64,000 nt of DNA from NCBI RefSeq assembly GCF_016745275.1, contig NZ_JADOEP010000002.1, positions 217,409 through 281,408 on the forward strand, given 5' to 3'. This document shows, in pieces, positions 52,145 to 62,010 of this stretch (position 1 is its first letter; each line of letters begins with the position of its first letter). Origin of the DNA: Enterococcus sp. BWB1-3 (GTDB lineage: Bacteria > Bacillota > Bacilli > Lactobacillales > Enterococcaceae). Both the position numbers and the translations under genes were made by a program. The notes under the pieces were generated by a model. The model was given only the letters and a program-made list of their open reading frames with translations. It was not told the origin of the DNA and did no database searches.

Positions 52145-52783
52145 TCACCCCCAAATGCGTTTTATTTCATCTTTAAATGCCTGTGCTGCAACCTGGGGAT
52201 CATCGGCCGAAGTAATTCCTCGTCCGGTAATAAATGTATAAACATCTACTCCTTTAAACAACTCAAGTGTCTCAACATCCAACCCACCGGTTACAGAAAC
52301 CCTAAATCCCATATCAATTAACGTTTTTACTTTTGACAGATCTTTTTCTCCCCATGTTTCTCCTGCAAGCAGGGCATCTCGACTTTGATGATAAATTGCC
52401 TGAGAAATTCCGGCATCCAGCCATTTTTGTGCCTGCTCATAGGTCCAGTCCCCATATAGCTCTACCTGGACCTCCTTAACTTCAGCAGCTGCTGCTTTCA
52501 TCGTAGGAATTGTTGCACAGCAAATCACCGTCATCCAGTCCGCTCCTGCATCTGCACAGTTTTTAGCGACTGTTCCTCCTGCATCCGCGCATTTGGTATC
52601 TGCTACAACCAGCTTTTCCGGATACAAAGCACGAATGCAGCGAATGGCTTCTTCACCTGCCTGCAAGCATAAAATCGTTCCGACCTCCACAATATCCACT
52701 ATTTCTCCGACTTTCACTATGTCTGCCAATGCACTGGCTAAATTAGAATGATCCAGTGCTATTTGTAAATTGGGTAAACTCAT
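52145..52783 (-). CDS. ulaD: 3-keto-L-gulonate-6-phosphate decarboxylase UlaD
   Basis: 212 residues. LQIALDHSNLASAL, EVGTILCLQAGEEAI and the catalytic VVADTKCADAGGT (D-x-K-x-x-D) define the OMP-decarboxylase-like KGPDC family. It decarboxylates the ring-opened ascorbate phosphate to L-xylulose 5-phosphate. Confidence 0.93.
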   Translation of the reverse strand: MSLPNLQIALDHSNLASALADIVKVGEIVDIVEVGTILCLQAGEEAIRCIRALYPEKLVVADTKCADAGGTVAKNCADAGADWMTVICCATIPTMKAAAAEVKEVQVELYGDWTYEQAQKWLDAGISQAIYHQSRDALLAGETWGEKDLSKVKTLIDMGFRVSVTGGLDVETLELFKGVDVYTFITGRGITSADDPQVAAQAFKDEIKRIWG

Positions 52784-52849
52784 TAATTTGCTTCCTCCTT
52801 ATTTTCCTGTTAGTATGATAATTTGAACTTTATAGATTTGAAACATAAA

Positions 52850-52910
52850 AAAGAAGGCAGTCTAAGATACTTCATTTCTATACTGCACTTTTTTTCTGAC
52901 TTCCTTCTTT
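52850..52910 (-). terminator. Hairpin between ulaB side and ulaD
   Basis: AAAGAAGG/CCTTCTTT with an inner GCAGT/ACTGC helix; on the minus strand TTTTTTATG follows. It could attenuate transcription between the transport and catabolic halves of the operon. Confidence 0.5.
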
Positions 52911-53033
52911 AATCTTTTCAGCAGTAAAGCAGCTGATTGCCGGCAGCATTGTAGTATACTTGACTCCTTCATATCTGTTCAAAGTACTTTCATATAGACC
53001 AGCGCCAGCTGCTTTCAACTTCTGTTCAGCCAT
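52878..53033 (-). CDS. 51-residue ORF inside the ula operon
   Basis: MAEQKLKAAGAGLYESTLNR and on, between ulaB and ulaD, ending in a terminator-like hairpin. The site is weak (AGGAA). It has one Cys and a mixed charge. I do not recognise it. A real small regulator or an evolving gene are both possible. Confidence 0.45.
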   Translation of the reverse strand: MAEQKLKAAGAGLYESTLNRYEGVKYTTMLPAISCFTAEKIKEGSQKKSAV

Positions 53034-53048
53034 ATTTCCTATAAGTTT

Positions 53049-53348
53049 TTACAGGAATCGTTCTCCCAAGTCCGTTTCCTTCACTTTTTCCTGTACTTCT
53101 TTTGCTGACATCACATTTTTAATTCCAATGACAGTGATACCTTTTTCTTTTGCATTATCAAACATATTCAAAAAGTTCATTGGTGTAAATACAACATCAT
53201 ATTGAGCAGCAGAGCTTTTCCCTTCTGCAATCGAACAATGGTGAATTTTCGTTATTTCAAATCCCAGATCCTTCAGACCTTTTTCCACACTCTTTTTCAT
53301 CATTAAGCTTGTTCCTGATCCGTTTGCACATGATACTAATACTCTCAT
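53049..53348 (-). CDS. ulaB: Ascorbate PTS component EIIB (UlaB)
   Basis: 99 residues. The phosphocysteine loop VSCANGSGTS (Cys7) at the N-terminus and IHHCSI fit PTS IIB of the lactose/ascorbate class. It passes phosphate from EIIA to incoming ascorbate. Confidence 0.92.
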   Translation of the reverse strand: MRVLVSCANGSGTSLMMKKSVEKGLKDLGFEITKIHHCSIAEGKSSAAQYDVVFTPMNFLNMFDNAKEKGITVIGIKNVMSAKEVQEKVKETDLGERFL

Positions 53349-53388
53349 AATAAAATCCTCCTAAATTATTTTTTTCTACTGAGCTTAA

Positions 53389-54858
53389 TTAAACAGCCAT
53401 TTTTTTTACATATTCATCATAATCTTCTGTAATCAGGAAATAGCCTTCCGGATTCGCACGATACTGGAATTGAGGAATTGCCAGAAGAATCAGTACAACA
53501 ATACCAATACCGGCATATCCCAGGAATTTCATGATGACAGTGAATGCAGGCCAGACTGTTGCCCAGTCAAACATTCCAAGATAACCTCCATATTGTGCAA
53601 GTCCTACAAAAGAAGCAATCAGTGCTGATCCAATTACCTGAATAATTCCTGACAGGAACGGGAAAATGCACGCCGCTTTTACTCCGCCTCGATGATTTGC
53701 AAAAAGTGCGATTGCTGCATTGTCAAAGAACAATGGAATAAACCCGGCAATAACAATAACCGGCGACTTGAATAAAATCATTAATCCGATTGTTAGAAAT
53801 TGTCCCAGTGCTCCAAAAAGAAAACCAATCGTTACCGCATTTGAAGAACCAAAAGCCAGAGATGCCGATACATCAATTCCCGGAACAGCTCCCGGCAGAA
53901 GTGTGTTGGAAATCCCCTGGAATGATTCTGTCAGTTCATCCACAAAGGTACGAACTCCCAACTGCAGAATAGCCAGATAAACAGCAAAGTACAGAGAGGT
54001 TTGCAGAATGTAGAAGAAAAAGCTTTGACCTTCAACCATAAATTCTGCTTGAATCAGATAATCCTTGCCAAGTACCAGCATAATAATTCCAAAGAAGAAT
54101 AGCATCAAAATGGAAGTGGAGACCATATTTTCATTAAAGATAGAAAGAAAGCCGGGGAATTTCATATCCTCAATCCGTTTATTCTTTTTCCCTTTTTTCA
54201 TTTTCTCAGCCAGTCTGGCAAAGATATAAATTCCAAACATCTGCTGATGGGCGATCGCAAATCCGGCACCCTCCGTTAATTCCTGTGTAATTCCAACAGT
54301 TAGATTAGAACCGACTGCCCAGTAGCAACCAAGAACCAATCCCATAACCAGAAGCATTTCCACACGTCCCAAATCAGGGAAACAGAATAGCAGCAGCCAG
54401 AATGCGGTTGCAGCCTGTTGAATCTGAACGTTGCCTGTTGTAAATACTGCCCGCAGCTTCGTATATTTTTTAAAGCGTACCAGCAAAATATTCATGACAA
54501 AGGCAATCAGCAACAAGATCATCGTATCACTGAAAGTCCGTCCAAATGTCTCTTCAATCCCTGCTGTCACTGCATTTTGACCGAAATAAGGGTCAATAAC
54601 CATTGCATCCAGATTAAATCGTTCTTTTAAACCAACTAGAATAGGGCGGAAATTATTAACTAGCCCGCCGGAGCCCACGGTTAATATCAAATATCCAACT
54701 GTTGCTTTTAAAAAACCGGCAACACTTTCATAAAATGGTTTTTTCAATAACATGTAACCCAATAACACTATAAATCCAATAAGAAATGCTGGCTGTGTCA
54801 GGATGTTTGCAGCAAAATAATCCCAAATCCCTAATAAAAAATCTAAAACCTGTTCCAT
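53389..54858 (-). CDS. ulaA: Ascorbate PTS permease EIIC (UlaA)
   Basis: 489 residues with about 11 membrane segments. TQPAFLIGFIVLLGYMLLKK, TVGSGGLVNNFRPI, then GITQELTEGAGFAIAHQQMF are typical of UlaA/SgaT. It imports and helps phosphorylate L-ascorbate. Confidence 0.94.
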   Translation of the reverse strand: MEQVLDFLLGIWDYFAANILTQPAFLIGFIVLLGYMLLKKPFYESVAGFLKATVGYLILTVGSGGLVNNFRPILVGLKERFNLDAMVIDPYFGQNAVTAGIEETFGRTFSDTMILLLIAFVMNILLVRFKKYTKLRAVFTTGNVQIQQAATAFWLLLFCFPDLGRVEMLLVMGLVLGCYWAVGSNLTVGITQELTEGAGFAIAHQQMFGIYIFARLAEKMKKGKKNKRIEDMKFPGFLSIFNENMVSTSILMLFFFGIIMLVLGKDYLIQAEFMVEGQSFFFYILQTSLYFAVYLAILQLGVRTFVDELTESFQGISNTLLPGAVPGIDVSASLAFGSSNAVTIGFLFGALGQFLTIGLMILFKSPVIVIAGFIPLFFDNAAIALFANHRGGVKAACIFPFLSGIIQVIGSALIASFVGLAQYGGYLGMFDWATVWPAFTVIMKFLGYAGIGIVVLILLAIPQFQYRANPEGYFLITEDYDEYVKKMAV

Positions 54859-54874
54859 TCTATCCTCTTCTTTC

Positions 54875-55333
54875 TTATAATTGATATTTCTCCATCACAT
54901 CTTTATAATCCGACATTGTTTCAATTGCAGATAAATCATCAATCAAGCCGTCCACCATCAGCATTTCCGATAATTTTGAAATATTTTGAACATGTTCCTC
55001 GCTGTTTTTTGCTGCCAGAGTAAAAAACAGGCTCGCATTTTTTTCAGCATTTCCCTCTTCAAAAACAATCTCCTTCGGCATTTTTGTAAAAGAGATTGCC
55101 GTACCAAATACTCCTTCACTTTTTTCTGATGAATGAGGCATTGCGACACCCGGAACAATGACAATATAGGGACCAAATTCTTTTACACAATCAATGATTT
55201 CGTCTATATACGTCTGATTAATGATTTCTTTTTCCAGAAGATTTTCGCAGCTGATTTTAACAGCTTCTTCCCAATTCTCAGGTACTTTTTCACTCAATCG
55301 AATCAAATCATTTTCATAAAAATAACCAAGCAT
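54875..55333 (-). CDS. ulaC: Ascorbate PTS component EIIA (UlaC)
   Basis: 152 residues of the mannitol/fructose EIIA family. The phosphohistidine is His67 in PGVAMPHSS. It receives phosphate from HPr and hands it to UlaB. 16 bases before ulaA. Confidence 0.9.
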   Translation of the reverse strand: MLGYFYENDLIRLSEKVPENWEEAVKISCENLLEKEIINQTYIDEIIDCVKEFGPYIVIVPGVAMPHSSEKSEGVFGTAISFTKMPKEIVFEEGNAEKNASLFFTLAAKNSEEHVQNISKLSEMLMVDGLIDDLSAIETMSDYKDVMEKYQL

Positions 55334-55398
55334 GTTGAATCCCCTTTCATTTTTGATAAATCATTTATTAACCTTTTTAGTTCTGATTACTTACACTC

Positions 55399-55429
55399 CA
55401 GTTGACTCCGTGGATATCGGAATCAACTG
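55399..55429. other. Hairpin between ulaG and ulaC
   Basis: CAGTTGA-C-TCCG pairs with CGGA-A-TCAACTG around TGGATAT. No T-run, so more likely an mRNA processing or stability element than a terminator. Confidence 0.45.
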
Positions 55430-55468
55430 CAGCTTATCCTGCTAAATTTCCAGCGACTTTTCTGACGA

Positions 55469-56533
55469 TTAGAGGAACGATGGAAACGGTGTATCGTTTT
55501 CCACTGTAAATACATCATCAAATCCACGATAGAAATTGAACTCAAGCTTGTCCTTATCATTCGGATAAATGAATTTTCCGCCAACCTGCCAGATAAACGG
55601 CTTAAACTGATAATTCAAACGATCTTTTTTAAATTTCCAGATTTCAGTAATTTCTTTGGGATCAGCCATGAAATTTGCCCAAATATCATAATGCACCGGA
55701 ATCACTACTTTGGCATTCAATGATTCTGCCATTCTCAGCATATCAACTGACGTAACTTTATCTGTTATTCCTCTTGGGTTTTCTCCGTATGCACCCAGAC
55801 AGACATCAATTTTATGCTCATTCCCGTGTTTGGCAAACATATTGGAATAATGGGAATCTCCTGCATGGTAGATATTTCCTCCGGATGTTTCAAATAAGTA
55901 GTTTACTGCAATTTCATCCATATCCTGAGGCATTTTTCCTTTCAGAGTCACTTCAGGATTTTCGCATGTCACTAATGCTGTACGATCGAATGCTTCCAAA
56001 GCAACCACCTCAATATCTTTGACTGTCACACGATCGCCCGGTCTTACCACAGTCGTTTTTTCTTCAGGAATGCCCCAATTCAGCCAGGTATTAACAACCT
56101 CCCGGGGACCGATAAAACGAGCTTCCGGACAATTTTGATGAACAGCAGCAGCTGTGTTAATATCCAAATGATCAGAATGAATATGTGTAACAATCAGTGC
56201 ATCTACATTTTTTACCGCAAAGGGATCAATGACAAACGGCTGTGTTCTTAAGTTTGGCTGCATATTTTCACAACCGCTCATTCGCATCATTTGATGCCCT
56301 TTTTTCATTTTTCCATCTCCATGGCTTCGTTTACCTGTCCCGCACCACAGATCACAAAGAATATTTGTTCCTTCATGCGACTTAAGCCAAATACCTGTAC
56401 AACCCAACCACCACATCGCCACAGTTCCTGCCTTAACTGCTTCATTTTCTATTTCCTCGTTTAAGTAAGTTCCCCATTCCGGAAACGTGCTTAAAATCCA
56501 ACTCTCTTTTGTCACATCATTAATTGTTGCCAT
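55469..56533 (-). CDS. ulaG: L-ascorbate-6-phosphate lactonase UlaG
   Basis: 354 residues, MBL fold. [32 protein letters not shown] (metal motif), [10 protein letters not shown] and VIPVHYDIW mark UlaG. It opens the lactone ring of ascorbate 6-phosphate. First gene of the operon after a divergent promoter. Confidence 0.93.
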   Translation of the reverse strand: MATINDVTKESWILSTFPEWGTYLNEEIENEAVKAGTVAMWWLGCTGIWLKSHEGTNILCDLWCGTGKRSHGDGKMKKGHQMMRMSGCENMQPNLRTQPFVIDPFAVKNVDALIVTHIHSDHLDINTAAAVHQNCPEARFIGPREVVNTWLNWGIPEEKTTVVRPGDRVTVKDIEVVALEAFDRTALVTCENPEVTLKGKMPQDMDEIAVNYLFETSGGNIYHAGDSHYSNMFAKHGNEHKIDVCLGAYGENPRGITDKVTSVDMLRMAESLNAKVVIPVHYDIWANFMADPKEITEIWKFKKDRLNYQFKPFIWQVGGKFIYPNDKDKLEFNFYRGFDDVFTVENDTPFPSFL

Positions 56534-56575
56534 ATGCTACCTCCATTTTGCTTTTTCTGTTTCGTTTACATTTTC

Positions 56576-56603
56576 ATTCTACAATAAATTTAACCGTTTT
56601 CAA
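56576..56603 (-). promoter_or_regulatory. Promoter for the ula operon
   Basis: On the minus strand TTGAAA (56598-56603), 16-base spacer, TAGAAT (56576-56581). It reads into ulaG and lies next to the operator repeats. Confidence 0.65.
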
Positions 56604-56614
56604 TCCATTTATAC

Positions 56615-56703
56615 GATCATTAAACATTTTTAGGATCATTTATATTGATATACAATTATTTTTAGATCGTTTAAGTATTTTAATGTTGATTTAAGAACGT
56701 TTT
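56615..56703. promoter_or_regulatory. Direct-repeat operators of the ula regulator
   Basis: GATCATTA (56615), GATCATTTA (56634), GATCGTTTA (56665) and GAACGTTTT (56695) are related direct repeats at about 19-31 base spacing between the divergent promoters. Likely DeoR/UlaR sites. Confidence 0.55.
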
Positions 56704-56713
56704 GTGATATTAT
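56686..56713 (+). promoter_or_regulatory. Promoter of the membrane-protein/regulator operon
   Basis: TTGATT (56686-56691), 16-base spacer, TATTAT (56708-56713), reading into 56732. Confidence 0.6.
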
Positions 56714-56731
56714 TGCGATGAGGTGATGGAA

Positions 56732-57493
56732 ATGAAGAAAATATTTTGGTCTTTTTTTTATACTAGTAAGAAGATTTTACTTTGGATTATTTATTTGATT
56801 TTCACGGTATATATCATATATTTAGTCAGCAATACAGATGGACTAGGTGCGAAGATTATTTTTGGTTTGATCGGCAGTATCGTTTTGACAGTGGTCCTTC
56901 TTTTTGAGTATTTAAAAAGAAAATATGAACAGATGATTTATGCTCTAACGATTGATTGTGATATTCCTCGGGCTGAGAACTTGAAAATGGTGCTGGAAAT
57001 AAAAGATATTTTTAACGGTTTCAAGCGTTCTATGTATATTTTTGATGCATTGCTTCTTCTTGATAAGGGAGAATACAGAAATTGCCTGGAACACTTAGCA
57101 AAACATGAAAGGTTTTTCCGTTCAACCTATGACTATCTTTTCATTTACTATCATACACAGCTTCATTGCTATTATTTTTTAGAAGATTATGAGAATGCAG
57201 AGCATATTTTGAATTCAATAGTAAAACTTAAATCATTGAAAAAGAAGCAGCTCAGCGGACTCTATTCATGGCATGAAATTGAAGGAATCAAGTTCTATTT
57301 ACAGGGAAGAAACAAGAAGAGCCTTGAAGCCTTTAGCCAAGTAGATACAAGTCGCCTGAACAATCGGGAACTCGCTTACCTGTTTTATATGCAGGGATGC
57401 AGTCTTATTAAAAGCGGAGATACATCAGAAGGCAATCACTTCATTAACAAGTCACGGTCTGTAGGCAAAACACTGTGCATAAATATAGTTTAA
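56732..57493 (+). CDS. Unknown membrane protein with TPR-like domain
   Basis: 253 residues from the ATG at 56732 (GAGGTG). Two N-terminal membrane helices (about 13-33 and 45-65), then a cytosolic helical domain with repeats resembling TPR (LLLDKGEYRNCLEHLAKHER, then EDYENAEHILNSIVKL). It lies with the ula regulator, so it may sense or scaffold; I do not recognise the family. Confidence 0.6.
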   Translation: MKKIFWSFFYTSKKILLWIIYLIFTVYIIYLVSNTDGLGAKIIFGLIGSIVLTVVLLFEYLKRKYEQMIYALTIDCDIPRAENLKMVLEIKDIFNGFKRSMYIFDALLLLDKGEYRNCLEHLAKHERFFRSTYDYLFIYYHTQLHCYYFLEDYENAEHILNSIVKLKSLKKKQLSGLYSWHEIEGIKFYLQGRNKKSLEAFSQVDTSRLNNRELAYLFYMQGCSLIKSGDTSEGNHFINKSRSVGKTLCINIV

Positions 57494-57511
57494 TGCGGGG
57501 AGAGAATAAAC

Positions 57512-58279
57512 ATGAAAAGTTCGTATAAAACAATTCAGAACAGACGAGATCAGATTTTTGAGATAGTAAAGGAAAAAGAAATAGTTACTGTCAGAGAAAT
57601 CAGTGATATGTTAGCTGTATCAGAAATTACTATTCGTCGAGATTTGAATGCTATGGAAAAAATGGGCTTGATTTTAAGAGAGCACGGAAAAGCAAGGATT
57701 CTTCAGAAAGAGAACGGACAGGTGTTTAACAAGGAACTGGAAAGTCTAAAATGCTGTATTGCCCAAAAAGCCGCAGAGTTCGTCAAAGATGGAGATACTC
57801 TTTTTATTAATACTAGCTCTACTGCTTTGGCTGCCATAAAAAAACTGGAAGAAAAGCGCGTGACAATCGTTACAAATAATGTGAAAGTTGCCAACATTGA
57901 TCATAATCCCAATTCAACAGTCATTCTTTCGGGAGGAGAAATTCGATTTCCAAAAGAAGCACTGGTTGGCGATATTGCCATTGAATCTTTTTCAAAAATG
58001 TCCTCCGATATTTCCATTATCGGCTGCTCCGGATTGAGTCTTGAAAATGGCATCACTACGCCTGTTCTGCATGAAGCAAAAATCAATTCTCTGATTATAG
58101 AAAGAACAAGAGGACCAGTAATTGTAGTAGCAGATTATCGAAAAATTGGAGTTTCTTCTAATTTTACCAGCGGGAACATAAAAGATATTGATTATTTAAT
58201 TACAGATTCTTTTGCCTCACCTGAATCTCTGAATACCATTGAAAAAATGGGAGTTCGGGTGATACAGATTGAGATATAA
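57512..58279 (+). CDS. ulaR: DeoR-family regulator (UlaR-like)
   Basis: 255 residues. N-terminal DeoR helix-turn-helix (VREISDMLAVSEITIRRDLN) and C-terminal sugar-phosphate isomerase-like sensor domain (NTSSTALAAIKKL, VILSGGEI, IGCSGLS). Divergent to the ula operon; it probably represses ula genes until ascorbate phosphate binds. Confidence 0.85.
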   Translation: MKSSYKTIQNRRDQIFEIVKEKEIVTVREISDMLAVSEITIRRDLNAMEKMGLILREHGKARILQKENGQVFNKELESLKCCIAQKAAEFVKDGDTLFINTSSTALAAIKKLEEKRVTIVTNNVKVANIDHNPNSTVILSGGEIRFPKEALVGDIAIESFSKMSSDISIIGCSGLSLENGITTPVLHEAKINSLIIERTRGPVIVVADYRKIGVSSNFTSGNIKDIDYLITDSFASPESLNTIEKMGVRVIQIEI

Positions 58280-58309
58280 AGCAAAGAGGTTGTGACAGCT
58301 CTTTGCTTT
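58278..58309 (+). terminator. Terminator after the DeoR regulator
   Basis: 11-bp stem AAAGCAAAGAG/CTCTTTGCTTT around a 10-base loop, with TTTTCTG following. Confidence 0.85.
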
Positions 58310-58321
58310 TCTGAGGAGGAA

Positions 58322-58642
58322 TGCAAGTACTTGCTCCTACGCTTCTTCGAATGCTTGAATAGGCTACACTTTGTTTGACAATTTTTCTGTGGAAAATAGA
58401 GCGTTAAAAAACACGATCTACGGTGGTTCGTTGGCGAAGCGAACCATTGACAATGAGTTGAGGGATGTTATCCGGAGGGAATCGTCTGTGCCGTTTCTAG
58501 GCTCAGGCGACAAGACGAAAACACATACCCCAGAAGGCTCATTGTCAATGGCAACCGTAACAGAACAAACGGATGTGCCTCAATTATTTATAGAAACTGT
58601 CAAAAAATTGTTGCCATTCCAGCTCGTCACATATCTGAGAGT
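58322..58642. other. Unique segment inside the repeat region, with inverted repeats
   Basis: Holds one isolated copy of the 54-bp unit (start about 58322), then unique sequence with two inverted repeats: TGGTTCG/CGAACCA (58424-58446) and CCATTGACAATGAG (58444-58457) with its exact complement at 58538-58551. No convincing gene. Confidence 0.6.
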
Positions 58643-59187
58643 CCTGCAAGTACTTGCTCCTACGCTTCTTCGAATGCTCGTCGCATGTCTGAAGGTCCTG
58701 CAAGGGCTTGCTCCTACGCTTCTTCGAATGCTCGTCGCATGTCTGAGGGTCCTGTAAGAACTTGCTCCTTCGCTTCTTCGAATGCTCGTCGCATGTCTGA
58801 AGGTCCTGCAAGGGCTTGCTCCTTCGCTTCTTCGAATGCTCATCGCATGTCTGAGGGTCCTGTAAGAACTTGCTCCTTCGCTTCTTCGAATGCTCGTCGC
58901 ATGTCTGAGGGTCTTGCAAGGACTTGCTCCTTCACTTCTTCGATTGCTCGTCACATATCTGAGAGTCCTGTAAGAACTTGCTCCTTCGCTTCTTCGAATG
59001 CTCGTCGCATGTCTGAAGGTCCTGCAAGGGCTTGCTCCTTCGCTTCTTCGAATGCTCATCGCATGTCTGAGGGTCCTGTAAGAACTTGCTCCTTCGCTTC
59101 TTCGAATGCTCGTCGCATGTCTGAAGGTCCTGCAAGGGCTTGCTCCTTCGCTTCTTCGAATGCTCGTCGCATGTCTGAGGGGGTTCC
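58640..59187. repeat. 54-bp tandem repeat array, ten units
   Basis: Ten direct repeats with alternating variants; conserved core CTTGCTCCTTCGCTTCTTCG. Because 54 is divisible by three, one plus and one minus frame stay open throughout, giving 18-residue periodic peptides. No spacers, so not a CRISPR. No initiation signals; a gene is doubtful. Confidence 0.85.
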
Positions 59188-59684
59188 TTGCAAGGCAGGC
59201 CAATACTTTTTCAAATAGGTGCACATTTGTATTGAGAATCGAACAATGTGAGACTCGTAGAGACAGAAGTACCCAGTTTTAAGAACTAGGTAAGTACTGT
59301 TTAACGCTAGTATGAACTAAACTACGATGAGTGTTCTATAAGAAACCTCGGGCAAGCCCGAGGCTTTCTTACAAAATAGTGATTCTCAACAATTTCTAAA
59401 TGGCTTTGCCATTTAGAATTGAAGGCTCTCGCTCCAATCCTCAAAGTATATACAGACTGGAACACCGTTTATTCGGTTGCAAATATCCAAGACAGACTAC
59501 TGTCACAAATCCTCTTTTCGATTCTAAAGTCAGCCAAACTTCCCCCATTCATTTCTTTTTTTGCAGGTCGTCTGTTTTTCTCTTTTCTTAAAAAGAACAT
59601 CTATTATCAGCCCACTTCTTCACACTCTCTGCTACTATTCCCTGCCAAAATCTTGTATACTAAAAAAAATAAGGAGGGATGCTT
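59188..59684. other. Intergenic region before the PfpI gene
   Basis: About 500 bases without a convincing gene. It holds the terminator at 59346-59363, a perfect hairpin at 59394-59418 (TTCTAAATGGC and complement around TTT), and AT-rich sequence leading to the PfpI ribosome binding site. Confidence 0.6.
59346..59363 (+). terminator. Strong terminator hairpin
   Basis: CCTCGGG-CAAG-CCCGAGG, extended by AGAAA/TTTCT, then T-rich sequence. Confidence 0.75.
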
Positions 59685-60272
59685 ATGAGTGAAAAAATTG
59701 TTTTACTGCTTTTAACCGATGAATGGGCAGATTGGGAAGCCAGCTATGCAATTTCCAACATCAATCATACTGCTCCATACAAAGTTAAAACCCTTTCTAT
59801 AGATTCCGATCCCAAAGCTTCAATCGGCGGCCTTAGAGCAATGATTGACCTGACAATAGACAGCTTCGAAGATTTTGAAAAGACTGCACTTCTGATTATT
59901 CCCGGCGGTCTTTACTGGAAAGAGTCTGTGGCGGAGCATAAGCAAATCAGCACATTCATTGAAAAAATCAGAACACATGAAATACCCATTGCTGCTATTT
60001 GCGGAGCAACCATTTTTCTAGCCAGACATGGTTTTCTGGATTCCGTTGATCATACCGGAGATGAATTTGCTTACTTCAAAGATGAGAAACCGGCTTATCA
60101 GGGAGCTGATCATTTTAAAGAAGCTCAGGTCGTCGTCGACCAAGGATTTATCACAGCTAATGAAACCGCAGCAGTAGATTTTGCCCACGCCATTTATACA
60201 TTACTTAAAATTGACACGACAGAAGAAATTGAAGCTTGGCGGGATAATTTCAAGTTTGGATTGGTTCGTTAA
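59685..60272 (+). CDS. DJ-1/PfpI family protein
   Basis: 195 residues from the ATG at 59685 (AAGGAGGG). VLLLLTDEWADWEASYAISN, LLIIPGGLYW and the nucleophile elbow AAICGATIFLA (Cys106) are DJ-1/PfpI marks. A glutamine-amidotransferase-like hydrolase or glyoxalase-type stress protein; substrate unknown. Confidence 0.9.
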   Translation: MSEKIVLLLLTDEWADWEASYAISNINHTAPYKVKTLSIDSDPKASIGGLRAMIDLTIDSFEDFEKTALLIIPGGLYWKESVAEHKQISTFIEKIRTHEIPIAAICGATIFLARHGFLDSVDHTGDEFAYFKDEKPAYQGADHFKEAQVVVDQGFITANETAAVDFAHAIYTLLKIDTTEEIEAWRDNFKFGLVR

Positions 60273-60313
60273 CAAAAAAATAATTGGACACCAAAAAAAG
60301 ACTCCTTCTGCAA

Positions 60314-60356
60314 CAAACTCAAAAAGTTAGATTTTCGGTCTAACTTTTTGAGTTTG
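60314..60356. terminator. Bidirectional terminator between PfpI and rlmN
   Basis: 18-bp stem (60314-60331 with 60339-60356) and 7-base loop; T-rich on the plus side and A-rich before it. Serves both convergent genes. Confidence 0.88.
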
Positions 60357-60380
60357 TTTTATTCCAAAGTCTTCTTTTTT

Positions 60381-61457
60381 CTATTTTGCTGTTACTTTCT
60401 TTTCTTTTTGGATTTGCTTGCTTCTCAGCTGTCCGCAGGCTGCATCAATATCGGTGCCATGCTCCTTGCGAATCACGCAATTTACTCCGTTTTTCTTCAG
60501 AACATCATAGAACGCCAATACATCTGCTTTATCACTGCGGCTGTATTGGTCATGTTCGCTGACTGGATTATAAGGAATCAGATTGACATAGGTTAATTTC
60601 TTCTTATCCTTCAGAAGCTCTGCCAACTGACGGGCATGCTCCGGGCGATCATTTACATGGTTCAGCATAATATATTCAAATGTAATTCGTCGATTTGTTT
60701 TTTCAAGATAATTGTCTACTGCTGCCATCAGCTTCTCTATTGGGAAGCTTCGGTTAATTCTCATAATGGACGTTCTAACGTCATTATTCGGTGCATGAAG
60801 TGAGATAGCCAAATTTACCTGCAGACCATTTTCTGCAAACTCATTAATTTTAGGTACAAGACCGCTAGTTGAAACTGTAATATGGCGTGCACCAATTGCC
60901 AGTCCTTTTGCATCATTAATGACATGCAGAAAATCCATTAAGTTATCATAATTGTCAAATGGTTCGCCAATACCCATGACAACTACATGACTGACACGTT
61001 CTTCTTTCTGGCGTTCATCAAAATAATGCTGAACTTCCATAATCTGCGCCACTATTTCCCCGGCAGTCAGATCTCGTTGTTTCGTCAGAAGTCCGCTGGC
61101 ACAAAACGTACAGCCGATGTTACAGCCCACCTGAGTTGTTACGCAAACAGACAAGCCGTATTCCTGACGCATCAGGACTGTTTCAATCATATTTTTATCA
61201 GGAAGTTCAAAAAGATATTTAACTGTCCCATCTTGAGACTCCTGAATAATCACCTGACGCAGCGGATTAATGATAAATGCTTCTTCAAGAACTTCAATCA
61301 GCTGTTTGGATAGATTCGTCATTTCACCAAATGTTCGAACCCGTTTTATGTATAGCCATTCCCAGACCTGAGTTGCTCGAAATTTTTTCTCACCATGTTC
61401 TATAAACCAGTTGATCAGTTCGTCTTTTGTTAATCCATAAATGGAGATCTTTTCCAC
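60381..61457 (-). CDS. rlmN: 23S rRNA / tRNA adenine-C2 methyltransferase RlmN
   Basis: 358 residues. The radical-SAM motif C112-x3-C116-x2-C119 (GCNIGCTFC), [12 protein letters not shown] and the second catalytic cysteine in AACGQL near the C-terminus are all present. It methylates C2 of A2503 in 23S rRNA and A37 of some tRNAs. Confidence 0.96.
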   Translation of the reverse strand: MEKISIYGLTKDELINWFIEHGEKKFRATQVWEWLYIKRVRTFGEMTNLSKQLIEVLEEAFIINPLRQVIIQESQDGTVKYLFELPDKNMIETVLMRQEYGLSVCVTTQVGCNIGCTFCASGLLTKQRDLTAGEIVAQIMEVQHYFDERQKEERVSHVVVMGIGEPFDNYDNLMDFLHVINDAKGLAIGARHITVSTSGLVPKINEFAENGLQVNLAISLHAPNNDVRTSIMRINRSFPIEKLMAAVDNYLEKTNRRITFEYIMLNHVNDRPEHARQLAELLKDKKKLTYVNLIPYNPVSEHDQYSRSDKADVLAFYDVLKKNGVNCVIRKEHGTDIDAACGQLRSKQIQKEKKVTAK

Positions 61458-62010
61458 CTGTTTTCCTCATTTCTTCTTAACTTCGTTTCATTACTATAAC
61501 TCATTCTTACAGTCATTGCAACAGAAGCTGCTATGCTTTTCACAAAGTTCTAATATTAATAAAGTCAAATTGGCTGCCTACGCACTAATACTATAGAAAG
61601 CTGATTGAGCGATGCTCGTTGCCATTATATATTGATCTATATGGGTTGATACCGGACAGGATAAAGAAGGGATATCTCTTCCTTATCCTATTCATGAAAT
61701 ATGTTGGTTTATGGGTCTATGAAAGGTCACAACAAGCTATAGCTCTACTTATTCCATCATGACTTAGACTTCAAAGTTATCGTATTTCCCCATTCAAACT
61801 AATATTTTGCGTAATTTATGCATCAAAAACCGAAACAGTTACAAGTATAGCTTCTTTTATTCCAATTGCCAGAAGATAAGCGTCTCTCATATTTAACTTT
61901 GAAAGTAAAATGACAGTGATTTGAAAGTTTTAGTAAGCTAATTAGTATTATGATAGGTATATAGAAATAACAGCGCTGAATTTCTAAATAAAATGAAAGG
62001 AGAAATCAGT
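61458..62010. other. Intergenic region before the hydrolase pair
   Basis: About 550 bases with no gene seen. Weak promoter-like boxes (TTGAAA and TATTAT) lie near 61921-61950 upstream of the hydrolase gene, with non-ideal spacing. Confidence 0.5.

Noticed and set aside
58640..59187. CRISPR array
   Set aside because: The units are directly adjacent with variants, without unique spacers of constant length; no cas genes nearby.
58371..59224. Protein-coding genes on either strand of the repeat array
   Set aside because: The open frames follow from a repeat length divisible by three; no ribosome binding site, and the peptides are low-complexity and mirror each other.
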